From assembly GCA_963838205.1 (NCBI GenBank), contig CAWIQF010000017.1:62001-126000 (forward strand): 64,000 bases of DNA, given 5' to 3'. The notes below the pieces were generated by a model, which worked only from the letters and a program-made list of their open reading frames with translations, was not told the origin of the DNA and made no database searches. Shown in pieces: positions 8,455 through 18,341 of this stretch; positions within the stretch are counted from its first letter, which is position 1, and each line of letters begins with the position of its first letter. This DNA comes from CAIVVT01 sp963838205. Its GTDB lineage: Bacteria > Acidobacteriota > Terriglobia > Bryobacterales > Bryobacteraceae. The position numbers were made by a program, and so were the translations under genes.

Positions 8455-11421
8455 CTACTCGAATCGATAACTGCGCGCGCCCGCGGTTGGCCGGAACTCG
8501 TACCAGCCTGCGGTGGCCTTGACTGCGACTGGACCCAGCGTTTTGCCATCGGCATCGCGGGCCGTCAGCGCACCCGCGTGTTCCGCGCGGAACGCAATGC
8601 GGTCGTTCCCATAGACGTCGATCAGTTCCAGCGCCCGCCCGTCATGCCGCAGCGCCACGCTGCCCGTCGCGCCCACATTGCCGCGCTGCGTCCACTGGCC
8701 GCGCCCGTCCAGGAACTCGTACTCCGGCGCCGTGACATAATCCAGCCGGTGCCCTCCCACATTGGCCGAGAGTTCGTACAGGCCATTGCGCGGGTTGAAT
8801 GCCAGCCAGCCGGCCGCGGGCAGTTCGAGCGCTTGGCCGCGCCCGTCCTTCACCGTCCACGCGCCTCCATCCCCACGGTTCACGTACACCTCCGTGCCGT
8901 TTTCGTAAATCACGTGCAGCCGCGACCCTGCGATCGCGCCCGTCGCTTGCGCTGCGCTCGGCGTGAGCATCTTCCCTTCCTGGTCCGCGTACTCGATTCT
9001 GGCCGGACGCACGAACGCATATTGCTGCTGCAGTTGTTGCAGCATGTAATACGAGCGCGCCATGGCCTCCGCGTGGAACGGCTCGTCGGGGAATTCGCTC
9101 ACCAGCCAGCCCATGTTGCCGTAACCGATGGTCGTCGCCAGGAACAGGTCCACGTACTCCCGGCGCTTCGGCGATTTCATCCAGCCCGGCTCCATTTTGC
9201 TCAGGCTGAACGACGTGTCTCCCATGCCGTAGTCGCACTGCAGCGGATGGATCTCGTTCAGATGGAATGCCACGTCGAGCGGGTGCGTGAGCAGATTCAT
9301 GTCCGTGTAAACCCACCCGTAGCTGCCCGACTCCAGGCCCGCGTACATCCACTGGTAGGTTCCTTCCGATTGCGTCGGGCCATAGACGCGCTGGTCGTTC
9401 AGCAGCAGTTGCCCATAGGCGTAAAACGTCGCCGCCATCGTTCCCGCGCCCGGCACGCGCGCATCGAAATCGTTGTACTCCCATTGCGGGTTGGCCGTAT
9501 GGACGTCCGTATACGACATCTTCACGCCGTACATTTTCTCGATCCGTTGCGCGTAGTATTCGTCAAACTCCACCGCCTTGGACGGCTTGATCGCATAGCA
9601 CCGCATCCAGGCGCGCCGCCATTCCCCATTCGGCTCGCGCTGCACCGCGTCGCCGCTGAAGTTGGTGTTCGTCGTCCCGATGTCGGTGTAGTTGCTGTAC
9701 ACGCCTTGCAGCCACCCCAGCCCTAGCTGCGCCGCCATGTACCATTTCAGGCCCGCCTCGCCGCCTTTCTGCGGCGAGGGCCGCAGTCGCAGCGTGAAGC
9801 TGTCGCCTTCGTCGCGCCACGTAATCTCATGGCTGTGTTGCATGATGTGATCCAGTCCGTAGGCGCGAATGGCGCGGCTGCGGGCATGGTCCCTCTGGAA
9901 GGTCTCAATGTCGCCGGCCACGGTCCACACGACCGCTTTGCCCTCCGCCTGCCGCAGGGATGGCGGATTCGGGATCGTGGGCAAAGTTTCCTCGTAGACC
10001 GGAGACGTCGTAACGAAAATGCGTTCGTACATCGGGTTGCGCCGGCCGTCGGTCTTGGGCGTGTACTTCAATCCGCCGTTCACCGGCGCGCCGTCGTCGC
10101 TCACCTGCGGCTCTTTGGCCGCGTACGGCGCCGACGCGTTGGTCCGGTACCAGTCCCACCACACCGAAGTGAACATCGGCTTCGCCGCCGGCCCCGACAT
10201 CAGGACCCGCGGGTTCGTGCCGCCGTAGGTGATGTACGGCACCGTGATCAGTTTCGGTCGCGTGACCCCAGCCACGCGTCCAAACGAAAGCTCCGTCACC
10301 TCGCCGCCCTCTGCGCGCGCGTCGAGCACCAGCGACTTTTGCCACAACCGCAGTTCGTACTCCACCTGCCGCGTCCCATACTTGAACGTGGCCCGCACCA
10401 CGTCCCCATCCAGCTTCGCCGTCATCAGCGAGCCCTCAGCCACGCTGGCCTGGGCCGTATCCTCGAACCGGACGCCGCCGCCCTCCAGCGGCCGGAACGC
10501 CGGACCGCCGTTCACACTGGCCGTGATCTCGCCCAGACTCCCCGCCGCCGGCCGGTATTCATAGACGATCGTCGCATCGCGGCCGGCATAGCGCAGTTTG
10601 AACTTCTGCGGCCCGCTCTGGACGACGCTCGCCTTGAATTCGCGTTCCTGATTGCGCGGCAGAATCGTCTCCTCGCGCGTCGGGAACGGCAGCCTGCCTG
10701 TCCCGGTGTTGAGCCCGGCGATCTGCCCGCGCCAGGGCTTGAGATTGCGCTTCGGCTGCTCGGCAAAGTGCAGCGGCTGGAACTCCTCGCGATAAATCGC
10801 CAGCGAGTCGCAGAAGAAGTAGCGCGGCTCCGTGTTGCCGATCTTCGAGATTTCAATGCCCGAAATCGCCACCGGCGCCGTCATCTCCTTCAGCATCTCG
10901 GCGCTGACCCGCCGGTGGATCAGCCACCACTGCTTCCAGCGGATGTCCGTCAGCGGGATGCGAAACTCCTTGCCGCGCGCGTCCGTCAACAGCACCGCGA
11001 CGTCCGCCGCCGGCGTCGTTTTGTCCTCTTCCCAGCCCCACCGGTTCCCGTAGCCCCACAGCTCCACCGAGTCGAACTCGCCGGGAATCGGAATCGGCTG
11101 CGGCGGCCGCGCCACGACGCGGCTTTCCGTGGTCGGTCCGGAGAAGACGAACTTCCCCACGGAGTGGCCCCACATCTGCTGCTCCCGGCTGCGCCGGAAT
11201 TCACCCGCCGCGCCGCCATACAGTTCCAGCTTCCAGCCGCTCAGGTCCTCGAAATCGACCAGCGTGTGCGGATTCTCAGCGCGCTCGGCCCACGTCATCT
11301 CATACGGTTGTTGTCCCACCTGTTGCCAGGATTCAATGTCGTTGATCGCGGGGACTACCTTGTCGGGGCTACTCGCCAGGGCCACGGAAACGGTTGCCAG
11401 TGCCAGGAAGATGCGGAACAT
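8455..11421 (-). CDS. Large secreted glycosidase-like protein of unknown specificity
   Basis: 988 residues with a signal peptide (MFRIFLALATVSVALASS). The N-terminal ~200 residues look like a carbohydrate-binding beta-sandwich (DFEDLSGWKLELYGG). The middle is another beta-rich domain. The C-terminal half contains TIM-barrel-like, aromatic-rich strings (SYTDVHTANPQWEYND, SEGTYQWMYAGLESG, HPLQCDYGMGDTSFS) reminiscent of endo-alpha-N-acetylgalactosaminidase-type or other large glycoside hydrolases. No catalytic pair can be assigned with confidence. It precedes the S9 peptidase on the same strand with a 131-base gap. Predicted to act outside the cytoplasm on glycans; the family assignment is inference. 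Confidence 0.6.
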   Translation of the reverse strand: MFRIFLALATVSVALASSPDKVVPAINDIESWQQVGQQPYEMTWAERAENPHTLVDFEDLSGWKLELYGGAAGEFRRSREQQMWGHSVGKFVFSGPTTESRVVARPPQPIPIPGEFDSVELWGYGNRWGWEEDKTTPAADVAVLLTDARGKEFRIPLTDIRWKQWWLIHRRVSAEMLKEMTAPVAISGIEISKIGNTEPRYFFCDSLAIYREEFQPLHFAEQPKRNLKPWRGQIAGLNTGTGRLPFPTREETILPRNQEREFKASVVQSGPQKFKLRYAGRDATIVYEYRPAAGSLGEITASVNGGPAFRPLEGGGVRFEDTAQASVAEGSLMTAKLDGDVVRATFKYGTRQVEYELRLWQKSLVLDARAEGGEVTELSFGRVAGVTRPKLITVPYITYGGTNPRVLMSGPAAKPMFTSVWWDWYRTNASAPYAAKEPQVSDDGAPVNGGLKYTPKTDGRRNPMYERIFVTTSPVYEETLPTIPNPPSLRQAEGKAVVWTVAGDIETFQRDHARSRAIRAYGLDHIMQHSHEITWRDEGDSFTLRLRPSPQKGGEAGLKWYMAAQLGLGWLQGVYSNYTDIGTTNTNFSGDAVQREPNGEWRRAWMRCYAIKPSKAVEFDEYYAQRIEKMYGVKMSYTDVHTANPQWEYNDFDARVPGAGTMAATFYAYGQLLLNDQRVYGPTQSEGTYQWMYAGLESGSYGWVYTDMNLLTHPLDVAFHLNEIHPLQCDYGMGDTSFSLSKMEPGWMKSPKRREYVDLFLATTIGYGNMGWLVSEFPDEPFHAEAMARSYYMLQQLQQQYAFVRPARIEYADQEGKMLTPSAAQATGAIAGSRLHVIYENGTEVYVNRGDGGAWTVKDGRGQALELPAAGWLAFNPRNGLYELSANVGGHRLDYVTAPEYEFLDGRGQWTQRGNVGATGSVALRHDGRALELIDVYGNDRIAFRAEHAGALTARDADGKTLGPVAVKATAGWYEFRPTAGARSYRFE

Positions 11422-11695
11422 GAGTCGGCTCCAATCATGTCCGGTTTATCACAGCGCAGCCCTCGCGGTCATACTGGGGATCATCTCTCGCATTGAGCGG
11501 GCCGATCGAAACCCGCGGCGAGCGGATCGAACAAGCTGCGCGGAGCAGGTCTCCCGAGACGGCGTGCCTGGTCGGACCGTGCCGGATTCGCTAGGATTTG
11601 GCGTGCCGTGGCTACCTCGTCCGACGGTGCCCCACTCTGCGTGGCTGCCTGTTTTGTTGGAGGAGGTCAAACCGCCCCGAGCGCTTCCGCTTTCA

Positions 11696-12157
11696 CTATC
11701 GCGTGGTCAGGATGGTGATCCAGAAGAGGCCCTCGGCGGATTGAAAGGCAAGCCGCTGCTGGACCTTGGCCCCGCACACCCGCAGGCTGTAGTCGCAGCC
11801 ATCCACTACGCTGGGCATGGAAAGCCGGATCCCCGGTGTCAATACAGGCTTCAGGTTGCCGCCGATCATGTTGGCCAGTTCGCCGAGCACGTCGCGCACG
11901 ACGTCGTCCACCGTCTCCGGTGGCTCCATGGTGAGAAAACGGCCCGCAAAGCGGCAGGCCTGCCCGCGGTCGCACTCCACCAGCACCGCTCCGTTCCAAT
12001 CGCCCGCCAGGTGGACAACGGATGTCAACCGGTCCCCGCTGAAGAACCAGGGTGTCTCGCTCTCGCTCGCTTGCAGGCCCAACATGGCCTCGAAAACGGA
12101 TACAACGATCTGTGCAAGTTCGCTCGGCAGTATCTCTACGCTCGCACCGGATGGCAT
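11696..12157 (-). CDS. cheX: CheX/CheC-like chemotaxis phosphatase-family protein
   Basis: 153 residues from the ATG at 12157, chosen for its GAGAGGAA ribosome-binding site and a 10-base gap to the upstream cheR. The phosphatase-type signature appears as LGELANMIGGNLKPVL (E...N...GN), the active-site helix of the CheC/CheX/FliY family. In that family the Glu and Asn dephosphorylate CheY-P. Last gene of the che operon, so it probably terminates signalling from the CheY at 14123-14497. A longer start at 12214 would overlap cheR. Confidence 0.8.
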   Translation of the reverse strand: MPSGASVEILPSELAQIVVSVFEAMLGLQASESETPWFFSGDRLTSVVHLAGDWNGAVLVECDRGQACRFAGRFLTMEPPETVDDVVRDVLGELANMIGGNLKPVLTPGIRLSMPSVVDGCDYSLRVCGAKVQQRLAFQSAEGLFWITILTTR

Positions 12158-12167
12158 GGTTTTCCTC

Positions 12168-13001
12168 TCAGCGGGCAACGTACACGATTGCGCTTCCGAC
12201 GGTCTCTCTGTCAAACAAATCCTCGACGCCGAACGCCGTCTCGGCTCCGCCCAGCATCAGCCAGCCGCCGCGAAACAGGGTTCCGTGGAGTTGCCTTAAA
12301 ATGTTCTTCTTTGTTTCAGCATCGAAATAAATCATGACGTTGCGGCAGAACACCAGGTCGAAGGGTCCCAGGGCGCGCATGCTCTGGCGCAGGTCAATCG
12401 TCTCAAAACTCGCCAGCCGGCGCACCGGCTCGCTCAACTGCCAGTCCACGCCGGAACGGCGGAAATGCTTCACCAGCAGCGCCGTCGGCAACCCCCGGTT
12501 CACCTCTATCTGCTGATACTTGCCGGACCGGGCGCGTTCCACCACAGGCGCGGAAAAGTCGGTGCCTAGGATCTGGATATTCCAGTCGCTCAACCCTTCC
12601 TGTAAGAGCAGCATGGCCAGGCTGTAGGCCTCCTGCCCGGTCGATGCCGCAGCCGACCAGAATCGCAATCTTCTGTAATCTCGCCGCTCTTCCTTCAGCT
12701 TGGGTAGCAGGACCGACCGTATGGCATCGTAGTGCGCTGGATCTCGGAAGAAGTAGGTCTCATTCGTCGTCATGGCCTCGACGACGTGGCGGCCGACTTC
12801 TATCTCGCGCGTGGCCCGGAGCAGTGCGCACAAGTCGTTGATCGACCCCAGGCCGAGTTGCCTCACGATCGGCGCAAGGCGGCTCTCGAACAGGTAGTGC
12901 TTATCCCCTTCGAGTACGATGCCCGATTGCAAATAGACATGCTCCTGAAGAAACCGGTAGTTCTCCGAGTAGATCTCCGGGATTGGCGTTTGGCAGGTCA
13001 T
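12168..13001 (-). CDS. cheR: CheR chemoreceptor glutamate methyltransferase
   Basis: 277 residues, the usual length. An N-terminal helical domain (to ~75) precedes the SAM-binding domain. Motif I appears as FWSAAASTGQEAYSLAM, a variant of the usual CSTGEEPYS with Ala for Cys. LGTDFSAPVVERARSGKY and PFDLVFCRNVMIYF match the later conserved SAM-fold motifs. It should methylate Glu residues on the operon's MCP using SAM, opposed by CheB. Starts 10 bases after cheB ends, so cotranscribed. Confidence 0.92.
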   Translation of the reverse strand: MTCQTPIPEIYSENYRFLQEHVYLQSGIVLEGDKHYLFESRLAPIVRQLGLGSINDLCALLRATREIEVGRHVVEAMTTNETYFFRDPAHYDAIRSVLLPKLKEERRDYRRLRFWSAAASTGQEAYSLAMLLLQEGLSDWNIQILGTDFSAPVVERARSGKYQQIEVNRGLPTALLVKHFRRSGVDWQLSEPVRRLASFETIDLRQSMRALGPFDLVFCRNVMIYFDAETKKNILRQLHGTLFRGGWLMLGGAETAFGVEDLFDRETVGSAIVYVAR

Positions 13002-13011
13002 TCAGTTCCCC

Positions 13012-14109
13012 TCACATCTGGCCCGCCATCCGCAGAATCTCCGGTACGACTTGATCGAGGGGCAGCACGCGATCGGCAAGACCCGCATTCACTATGGCGC
13101 CGGGCATGCCCCAAACGACGCTTGTGGCCTCATCCTGCGCCAGGACGCTCGCCCCCTGCGCCTTGAGAATCCCCACCCCGCGCAACCCATCCTGCCCCAT
13201 GCCCGTCAGAATCACGGCTATCGTTGCGCCGCCATACACCTCCCCGACCGATGTAAACAACGCGTCCACGGCCGGACGGCAGGAATTCTGCGGTGGTGAC
13301 TGATCCAGATTCACGCGCACTCCGCCGCCGCTGGAGGCCACCTTCAGGTGAAAGTCTCCCGGCGCGATCAGGACCTTGCCCGCTTCCACCGGCTCGCCCT
13401 GACGCGCTTCTTCGACTGCCAGCCGGCAACTTGAGTGAAGACGTTCGGCCAGCAGTCGCGTAAACAGGGGCGGCATGTGCTGCACCACCAGGACCGGCAG
13501 TGGAAACCCAGCTGGCAATTCCGGAATGATCGCGCCTAACGCCGTCGGCCCTCCCGTGCTGACTCCGATCACCACAACTTTGGGCCGCACTTTCATGCTC
13601 TGCCAGACCGGCGCAGCCGCTACGACTCGCGCCGGTATCGGCCGGGCCCCGGCGCCGTTCTCCCCTGGCAGGTGGAAGAACTGTGTGATCTTCGGGATTA
13701 GCTCTTCCCGCAGGCGCGCCATCGAGCCATCGATCGAGGATTCGTTGGAAGCCTTGGCCACGTAGTCGTCGGCCCCCAAACGTAATGCCTCCAGGGTTAC
13801 CGCCGCGCCGCGCTCCGTGAGCGCGCTGATCATAATCACCCGCAGTTGGGGATACTCGCGCCGAACCCGCCGCAACGTTTCCAGGCCATCCATCTCCGGC
13901 ATCTCAATATCCAAAGTCAGAACATCGGGATTGAACTGCGGGATCCGTTGCAGCGCGATCGCACCGTTCGATGCCGCTCCCACTACTTCGAGCGCCGGAT
14001 CCTGCTCCAGGGCGTGAGTGACCAGGCGCCGGATAACTACCGAGTCGTCCACCACCAGCACCCGAATCCGTTCTCCCGGTTGGAGCACTCGCCTGTTCAG
14101 CGCCGCCAT
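13012..14109 (-). CDS. cheB: CheB chemotaxis response regulator methylesterase
   Basis: 365 residues from the ATG at 14109, which has a GGGGGAG ribosome-binding site and lies 13 bases after cheY; the longer start at 14142 would overlap cheY. The receiver domain (1-125) has acidic DD at 21-22 and phospho-acceptor D67 in TLDIEMPEMDG. A linker leads to the CheB methylesterase domain with catalytic Ser in VIGVSTGGP, His in VVQHMPP and Asp in LTGMGQDGLRG. It removes methyl groups from the MCP after phosphorylation by CheA. All catalytic residues are present. Confidence 0.93.
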   Translation of the reverse strand: MAALNRRVLQPGERIRVLVVDDSVVIRRLVTHALEQDPALEVVGAASNGAIALQRIPQFNPDVLTLDIEMPEMDGLETLRRVRREYPQLRVIMISALTERGAAVTLEALRLGADDYVAKASNESSIDGSMARLREELIPKITQFFHLPGENGAGARPIPARVVAAAPVWQSMKVRPKVVVIGVSTGGPTALGAIIPELPAGFPLPVLVVQHMPPLFTRLLAERLHSSCRLAVEEARQGEPVEAGKVLIAPGDFHLKVASSGGGVRVNLDQSPPQNSCRPAVDALFTSVGEVYGGATIAVILTGMGQDGLRGVGILKAQGASVLAQDEATSVVWGMPGAIVNAGLADRVLPLDQVVPEILRMAGQM

Positions 14110-14122
14110 ACCTGCTCCCCCC

Positions 14123-14497
14123 TCATGGATGGATCCCCACAAGCTGGAGCTTCTCCACGAGGATGTCCTTCGTAAAGGGCTTCATAACGTATTCGTTGGC
14201 TCCCGCCTCCAGGGCGGCCGCCATCTGGTCCAGTTCCGTCTCCGTGGTGACCATGACCACCACCAGAGAGGAAAGTTCCGGATCCTGGCGCAACCGCTTG
14301 AGCAGCTCCAGTCCGTTGATCTCGGGCATGTTCCAATCGGCCAGAACCAGCTTCACCTCCGTCTTCTCGGCTTCGATAATCTCCAGGGCCTCTCTTCCGT
14401 TGGCCGCCTCGCAAACCTCGAATCCAAGCTCCTTCAATGTCTTGGCGAGGATCATCCGAACGGCCCTCGAATCGTCCACAACTAGCGCTCTGGCCAT
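14123..14497 (-). CDS. cheY: CheY-type single-domain response regulator
   Basis: 124 residues, receiver only. Acid pair VVDDS at 7-10, phospho-acceptor D54 in VLADWNMPEING, Thr/Ser switch in VVVMVTTETE, and Lys in YVMKPFTKD. DWNMPxxNG is the classical CheY form. It receives phosphate from CheA and probably acts on a flagellar, pilus or other output, though no motor genes are in the window. It lies between the MCP and cheB in the operon. Confidence 0.93.
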   Translation of the reverse strand: MARALVVDDSRAVRMILAKTLKELGFEVCEAANGREALEIIEAEKTEVKLVLADWNMPEINGLELLKRLRQDPELSSLVVVMVTTETELDQMAAALEAGANEYVMKPFTKDILVEKLQLVGIHP

Positions 14498-14580
14498 CGT
14501 TTCACCTGTTTTCGTTGAATAAACCGTGACCCGGCGGATCAGCAGCCTCCGCCGGGCCTTGTTCCAATTCGCGGTGCCGG

Positions 14581-17500
14581 TCAGAATGTGAACTTAGCGA
14601 CAACCGCCTGCAGCCGGGCCGCCATTTGGGTCAACTCCTGCGACGCCTTTTGCGTGTCGTTGGCCCCCTGCGTCGTATTCTTTGCGGCAATAGCCACGCC
14701 GCCAATATTCTTGGCGATGTCGCCGACCCCCTTGGCTGCCTCGGTCACGCTGCGGCCGATCTCATTGGTGGTCACTGTTTGCTCTTCCACCGCTGAAGCA
14801 ATGCTGTTGGAGATGTCATTGATCTGGTTGATGATGGTGCCGATCTCCTCGATCGCCTTGACGGCGCCCTTGGTATCGCCCTGGATCGCATCGATCTTCT
14901 GGCCGATGTCCTCGGTGGCCTTCGCGGTCTGCTTGGCGAGTTCCTTCACCTCGTTCGCCACCACGGCAAAACCCTTGCCCGCTTCGCCGGCGCGAGCCGC
15001 TTCGATCGTCGCATTGAGAGCCAACAAGTTGGTTTGCTGCGCAATCGACGTAATCACCTTGATCACGTTGCCGATCTCCTGGCTGGATTCGCCCAGTTTC
15101 TTCACAGTCAAATTGGTCGACTGCGCCACGCTGACGGCATTCTTTGCCACCCGAGCCGACTCGTTGGCATTCTTGGCGATTTCGCGGATCGAGGCCTGCA
15201 TCTGCTCGGAGGCCGAGGCCACAGAGGCCACATTCTTCGAGACCTGCTCGCTGGCCGCAGACACTACGTTGGCTTGCGTCGCGGTTTCCTCGGCGTTGCC
15301 CGCCATCTGTTGGCTGACCGCCGTCAGTTCCTCGGAAGACGAGGCCAACGTTGACGCGTTTTGCGACGTGACCTTGAGCGGTTCGACAACCGCATCCAGC
15401 GTGCTGTTCACGCCCTCGATGATCTTGCGGTAGTCTCCGTCGTGCTTCGTGGCGTCGGCCCGAACCCCGACCCTCCCGTCAGCCGCAGCCTTGGCCAGCA
15501 AAACCGCATCTGCCACCAGCGCCCGGATCGAGTCGATGCAGACGTTCAGGTTGTTCTTGACCGCGTTGAAGTCGCCCGTGTAGACGTCGGTGATCTTGGG
15601 CGGAATGTCGCCCTTCGAGATCCGGTCCATGTATTCGGCGGTGACGTTCAGGGGCTTGATCACGTTGTCCAGGCTCACGTTAAAGCCTTCGATGACCTTG
15701 CGGAAGTCGCCTTGGTGCTTGGTCGCGTCGGCTCGCACCGCCAGCTTGCCGTCCAGCATCGCCTTCGTCAGTTCCACGCCGTCAGTCACCAGCGCTAGGA
15801 TGCTGGTCTTCATCAGCATCAACCATTCGTGAATCTGATCGCTATCGGAAGCCTTGGCCATCGAGGCAGTCATGTCGCCGTTTGCCACTTTGGTGACGTA
15901 GGCGACCAAATCGGACAGCCATGTGTGCACGCCGTTGACGGCATCCTTCATCTTGGCGTGGTCACCCTTGCACTCAATCTCGACGCGCTCGCGTAGGTTG
16001 CCGCCTCGGATCAGGCTCAGAACCCGATTGCCTTCTCCAATCGGCAGCAGGATCGCGTCCAGCGTGCTGTTGATGCCTTCAACGATCTTGCGATACTCGC
16101 CCTGGTGCTTCGAGGCGTCGGCGCGCGTCGCCAGTTTGCCTTCCACCGCCGCCTTCTCCAGCAGGCCGGCTTCGTTGACTAGCGCGTTGATGTTGCCGAT
16201 GCAGTTGTTCAGGTTGTTCTTGATCTCGTTGAAATCGCCGTTGTAATTGTCGGTAATCCTCGGCGGGATATCGCCCTTGGAAATGCGGTCCACGTATTCG
16301 GCGGACACATTCAAGGGTCCGATCACCGCGTCCAGCGTGCTGTTGACGCCTTCGACAATCTTGCGATATTCGCCCTGGTGCTTCGAGGCGTCGGCTCGCG
16401 TCGCCAGTTTGCCTTCCACCGCCGCCTTCTCCAGCAGGCCGGCCTCGTTGACCAGTGCGTTGATGTTGCCGATGCAGTTGTTCAGGTTATTCTTGATCTC
16501 GTTGAAATCGCCGTTGTAATTGTCGGTAATCCTCGGCGGGATATCGCCCTTGGAAATGCGGTCCACGTATTCGGCGGATACATTCAAGGGTCCGATCACC
16601 GCGTCCAGCGTGCTGTTGACGCCTTCGACAATCTTGCGATATTCGCCCTGGTGCTTCGAGGCGTCGGCGCGCGTCGCCAGTTTGCCTTCCACCGCCGCCT
16701 TCTCCAGCAGGCCGGCTTCGTTGACTAGCGCGTTGATGTTGCCGATGCAGTTGTTCAGGTTGTTCTTGATCTCGTTGAAATCGCCGTTGTAATTGTCGGT
16801 AATCCTCGGCGGGATATCGCCCTTGGAAATGCGGTCCACGTATTCGGCGGACACATTCAAGGGTCCGATCACCGCGTCCAGCGTGCTGTTGACGCCTTCG
16901 ACAATCTTGCGATATTCGCCCTGGTGCTTCGAGGCGTCGGCTCGCGTCGCCAGTTTGCCTTCCACCGCCGCCTTCTCCAGCAGGCCGGCCTCGTTGACCA
17001 GTGCGCTGATGTTGCCGATGCAGTTGTTCAGGTTGTTCTTGATCTCGTTGAAATCGCCGTTGTAATTGTCGGTAATCCTCGGCGGGATATCGCCCTTGGA
17101 AATGCGGTCCACGTATTCGGCGGATACATTCAAGGGTCCGATCACCGCGTCCAAGGTGCTGTTGACGCCTTCGACGATCTTGCGATAGTCGCCCTGGTGC
17201 TTCGAGGCGTCGGCTCGCGTCGCCAGTTTGCCTTCCACCGCCGCCTTCACCAGAACGCTGACGTCCATCGCCATGTTTTGCAAAGCCGCGGCGACGCTGT
17301 TGACGGCCTGCTTCATCTTCTCGTGATCGCCGCTGTAGGTCTGCGTGATCAATTCGTCGATCTTACCTGCGCTGATCTGCGCCAGGACACGGTTGCCCTC
17401 CCCGATCGGCAGCAGGATCGCATCGAGCATCGTGTTCACGCCCTCAACCAGTTTGCGGTCGTTTCCTTCAAACTGCTCCACCCTCCCGCGTTCGCTGAGG

Positions 17501-17664
17501 CGGCCTGCGCGCGAGGCTTCCACCAACCGGCGTATCTCCTCCTGCAACAGTTCCTGCGTTTGCGTCTCGTGCGCGTTTGCTACTGGACGGTCCAAAACGG
17601 CGGCGCCGGTGGACTGGTTTCGGCCGGAGCCAACGCCCCGGCTGCCACTTGTTTGTCTTGCCAT
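14581..17664 (-). CDS. Soluble methyl-accepting chemotaxis protein with tandem HAMP-like repeats
   Basis: 1027 residues from the ATG at 17664 (AAGGAG ribosome-binding site). No membrane segment is visible, so this is a cytoplasmic receptor. The N-terminal ~120 residues are followed by about nine HAMP-like units. Four of these pairs form 91-residue tandem copies that are nearly identical (GKLATRADASKHQG, EYVDRISKGDIPPRITDNY). Then come divergent HAMP-like units and the signalling hairpin (QQTNLLALNATIEAARAGE, GKGFAVVANEVKELAKQTAK), which docks CheA and CheW. Poly-HAMP soluble receptors resemble FrzCD-type inputs in myxobacteria. Signal unknown. It is the only receptor gene in this operon. Confidence 0.9.
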   Translation of the reverse strand: MARQTSGSRGVGSGRNQSTGAAVLDRPVANAHETQTQELLQEEIRRLVEASRAGRLSERGRVEQFEGNDRKLVEGVNTMLDAILLPIGEGNRVLAQISAGKIDELITQTYSGDHEKMKQAVNSVAAALQNMAMDVSVLVKAAVEGKLATRADASKHQGDYRKIVEGVNSTLDAVIGPLNVSAEYVDRISKGDIPPRITDNYNGDFNEIKNNLNNCIGNISALVNEAGLLEKAAVEGKLATRADASKHQGEYRKIVEGVNSTLDAVIGPLNVSAEYVDRISKGDIPPRITDNYNGDFNEIKNNLNNCIGNINALVNEAGLLEKAAVEGKLATRADASKHQGEYRKIVEGVNSTLDAVIGPLNVSAEYVDRISKGDIPPRITDNYNGDFNEIKNNLNNCIGNINALVNEAGLLEKAAVEGKLATRADASKHQGEYRKIVEGVNSTLDAVIGPLNVSAEYVDRISKGDIPPRITDNYNGDFNEIKNNLNNCIGNINALVNEAGLLEKAAVEGKLATRADASKHQGEYRKIVEGINSTLDAILLPIGEGNRVLSLIRGGNLRERVEIECKGDHAKMKDAVNGVHTWLSDLVAYVTKVANGDMTASMAKASDSDQIHEWLMLMKTSILALVTDGVELTKAMLDGKLAVRADATKHQGDFRKVIEGFNVSLDNVIKPLNVTAEYMDRISKGDIPPKITDVYTGDFNAVKNNLNVCIDSIRALVADAVLLAKAAADGRVGVRADATKHDGDYRKIIEGVNSTLDAVVEPLKVTSQNASTLASSSEELTAVSQQMAGNAEETATQANVVSAASEQVSKNVASVASASEQMQASIREIAKNANESARVAKNAVSVAQSTNLTVKKLGESSQEIGNVIKVITSIAQQTNLLALNATIEAARAGEAGKGFAVVANEVKELAKQTAKATEDIGQKIDAIQGDTKGAVKAIEEIGTIINQINDISNSIASAVEEQTVTTNEIGRSVTEAAKGVGDIAKNIGGVAIAAKNTTQGANDTQKASQELTQMAARLQAVVAKFTF
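16153..17244 (-). repeat. Four tandem 273-bp coding repeats in the MCP
   Basis: Four complete in-frame units of 273 bases (91 codons), each beginning with AAVEGK and ending with NEAGLLEK. A fifth, diverging unit begins at 16152. The copies differ by only a few bases, such as GDYRK versus GEYRK in the first copy and NIS versus NIN. Near-identity at DNA level points to recent expansion or ongoing gene conversion. Repeat number could vary between strains or be misassembled. Confidence 0.95.
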
Positions 17665-17738
17665 TCTCTTTGCTCCTTCGTATCCCAATTTCGCCACTGC
17701 GCCGCCATCAGCGCCTGATTCTCGATCCGATCTCGTCT

Positions 17739-18341
17739 TCAGCTGGCCGCCGGGCTTCCCGCGGCCACCCTCTGCGATTCACGCAGCCTCTCGTTGCAGC
17801 GCTCACTCAGCGCAGCGCCGTGCCCAAAGTAGATTCGCCGGATATCGCGGGCGCACAGTTTCTCCAATGCCGCCAGAAATCCGGTTTCATACGTTCCCGC
17901 TGGCGATGTGATCAGCAGCGGCGTATCGCCGGCGAACAGTACACCCTCCGTCGGGTTGTAAAAACAGACCGAGTCGCTGCTGTGGCCCGGCGTGTGGATT
18001 ACCTCGAAAACCTCGTCGCCCATTTTCACTGCGTCGCCATCGCGGAGCAGCCCTGTGACGCCATCGATGTTTGGACAAAACGCGAGCACCTTAGGGTGGA
18101 ACGCCTCACGGACCTGCGGCAGCAGCGCGCAATGATCGGAATGACAATGCGTCAACACCACCTGTTCCACGCTCCATTTGCCGACTCCGGTGGGCGCCTG
18201 CTCGATGCTCGCCAGGATGGCCGGATCCTGGCCCACGTCCACGAGCGTATTGACGTCATCCAGTCGGCTCGCGCCGCCGAGCACCAGGTATACCTCGCAG
18301 GTGTAGACCTGGCCGCTGTTTTCCAGCCTCAAGATCCGCAT
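17739..18341 (-). CDS. MBL-fold metallohydrolase in the chemotaxis operon
   Basis: 200 residues. Metal ligands are plain: THCHSDH near 90, HTPGHSSDS near 135, and AGDT near 155. This is the glyoxalase-II-like metallo-beta-lactamase fold with two metal sites. The start overlaps the end of the upstream cheR-like gene by 13 bases, so translation is probably coupled. MBL proteins hydrolyse thioesters, cyclic or linear phosphodiesters, lactones or reduce oxygen. The short form without a fused domain gives no substrate. Its position between cheR-like and MCP genes suggests a link to the signalling pathway, which is inference. Confidence 0.85.
   Translation of the reverse strand: MRILRLENSGQVYTCEVYLVLGGASRLDDVNTLVDVGQDPAILASIEQAPTGVGKWSVEQVVLTHCHSDHCALLPQVREAFHPKVLAFCPNIDGVTGLLRDGDAVKMGDEVFEVIHTPGHSSDSVCFYNPTEGVLFAGDTPLLITSPAGTYETGFLAALEKLCARDIRRIYFGHGAALSERCNERLRESQRVAAGSPAAS

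Noticed and set aside
9829..11496. 555-residue plus-strand open frame
   Set aside because: Antisense to the large secreted protein; no domain features.
16247..17065. Three identical 90-residue ORFs on the plus strand
   Set aside because: Shadow of the 273-bp repeats in the MCP; wrong strand and no start signals.
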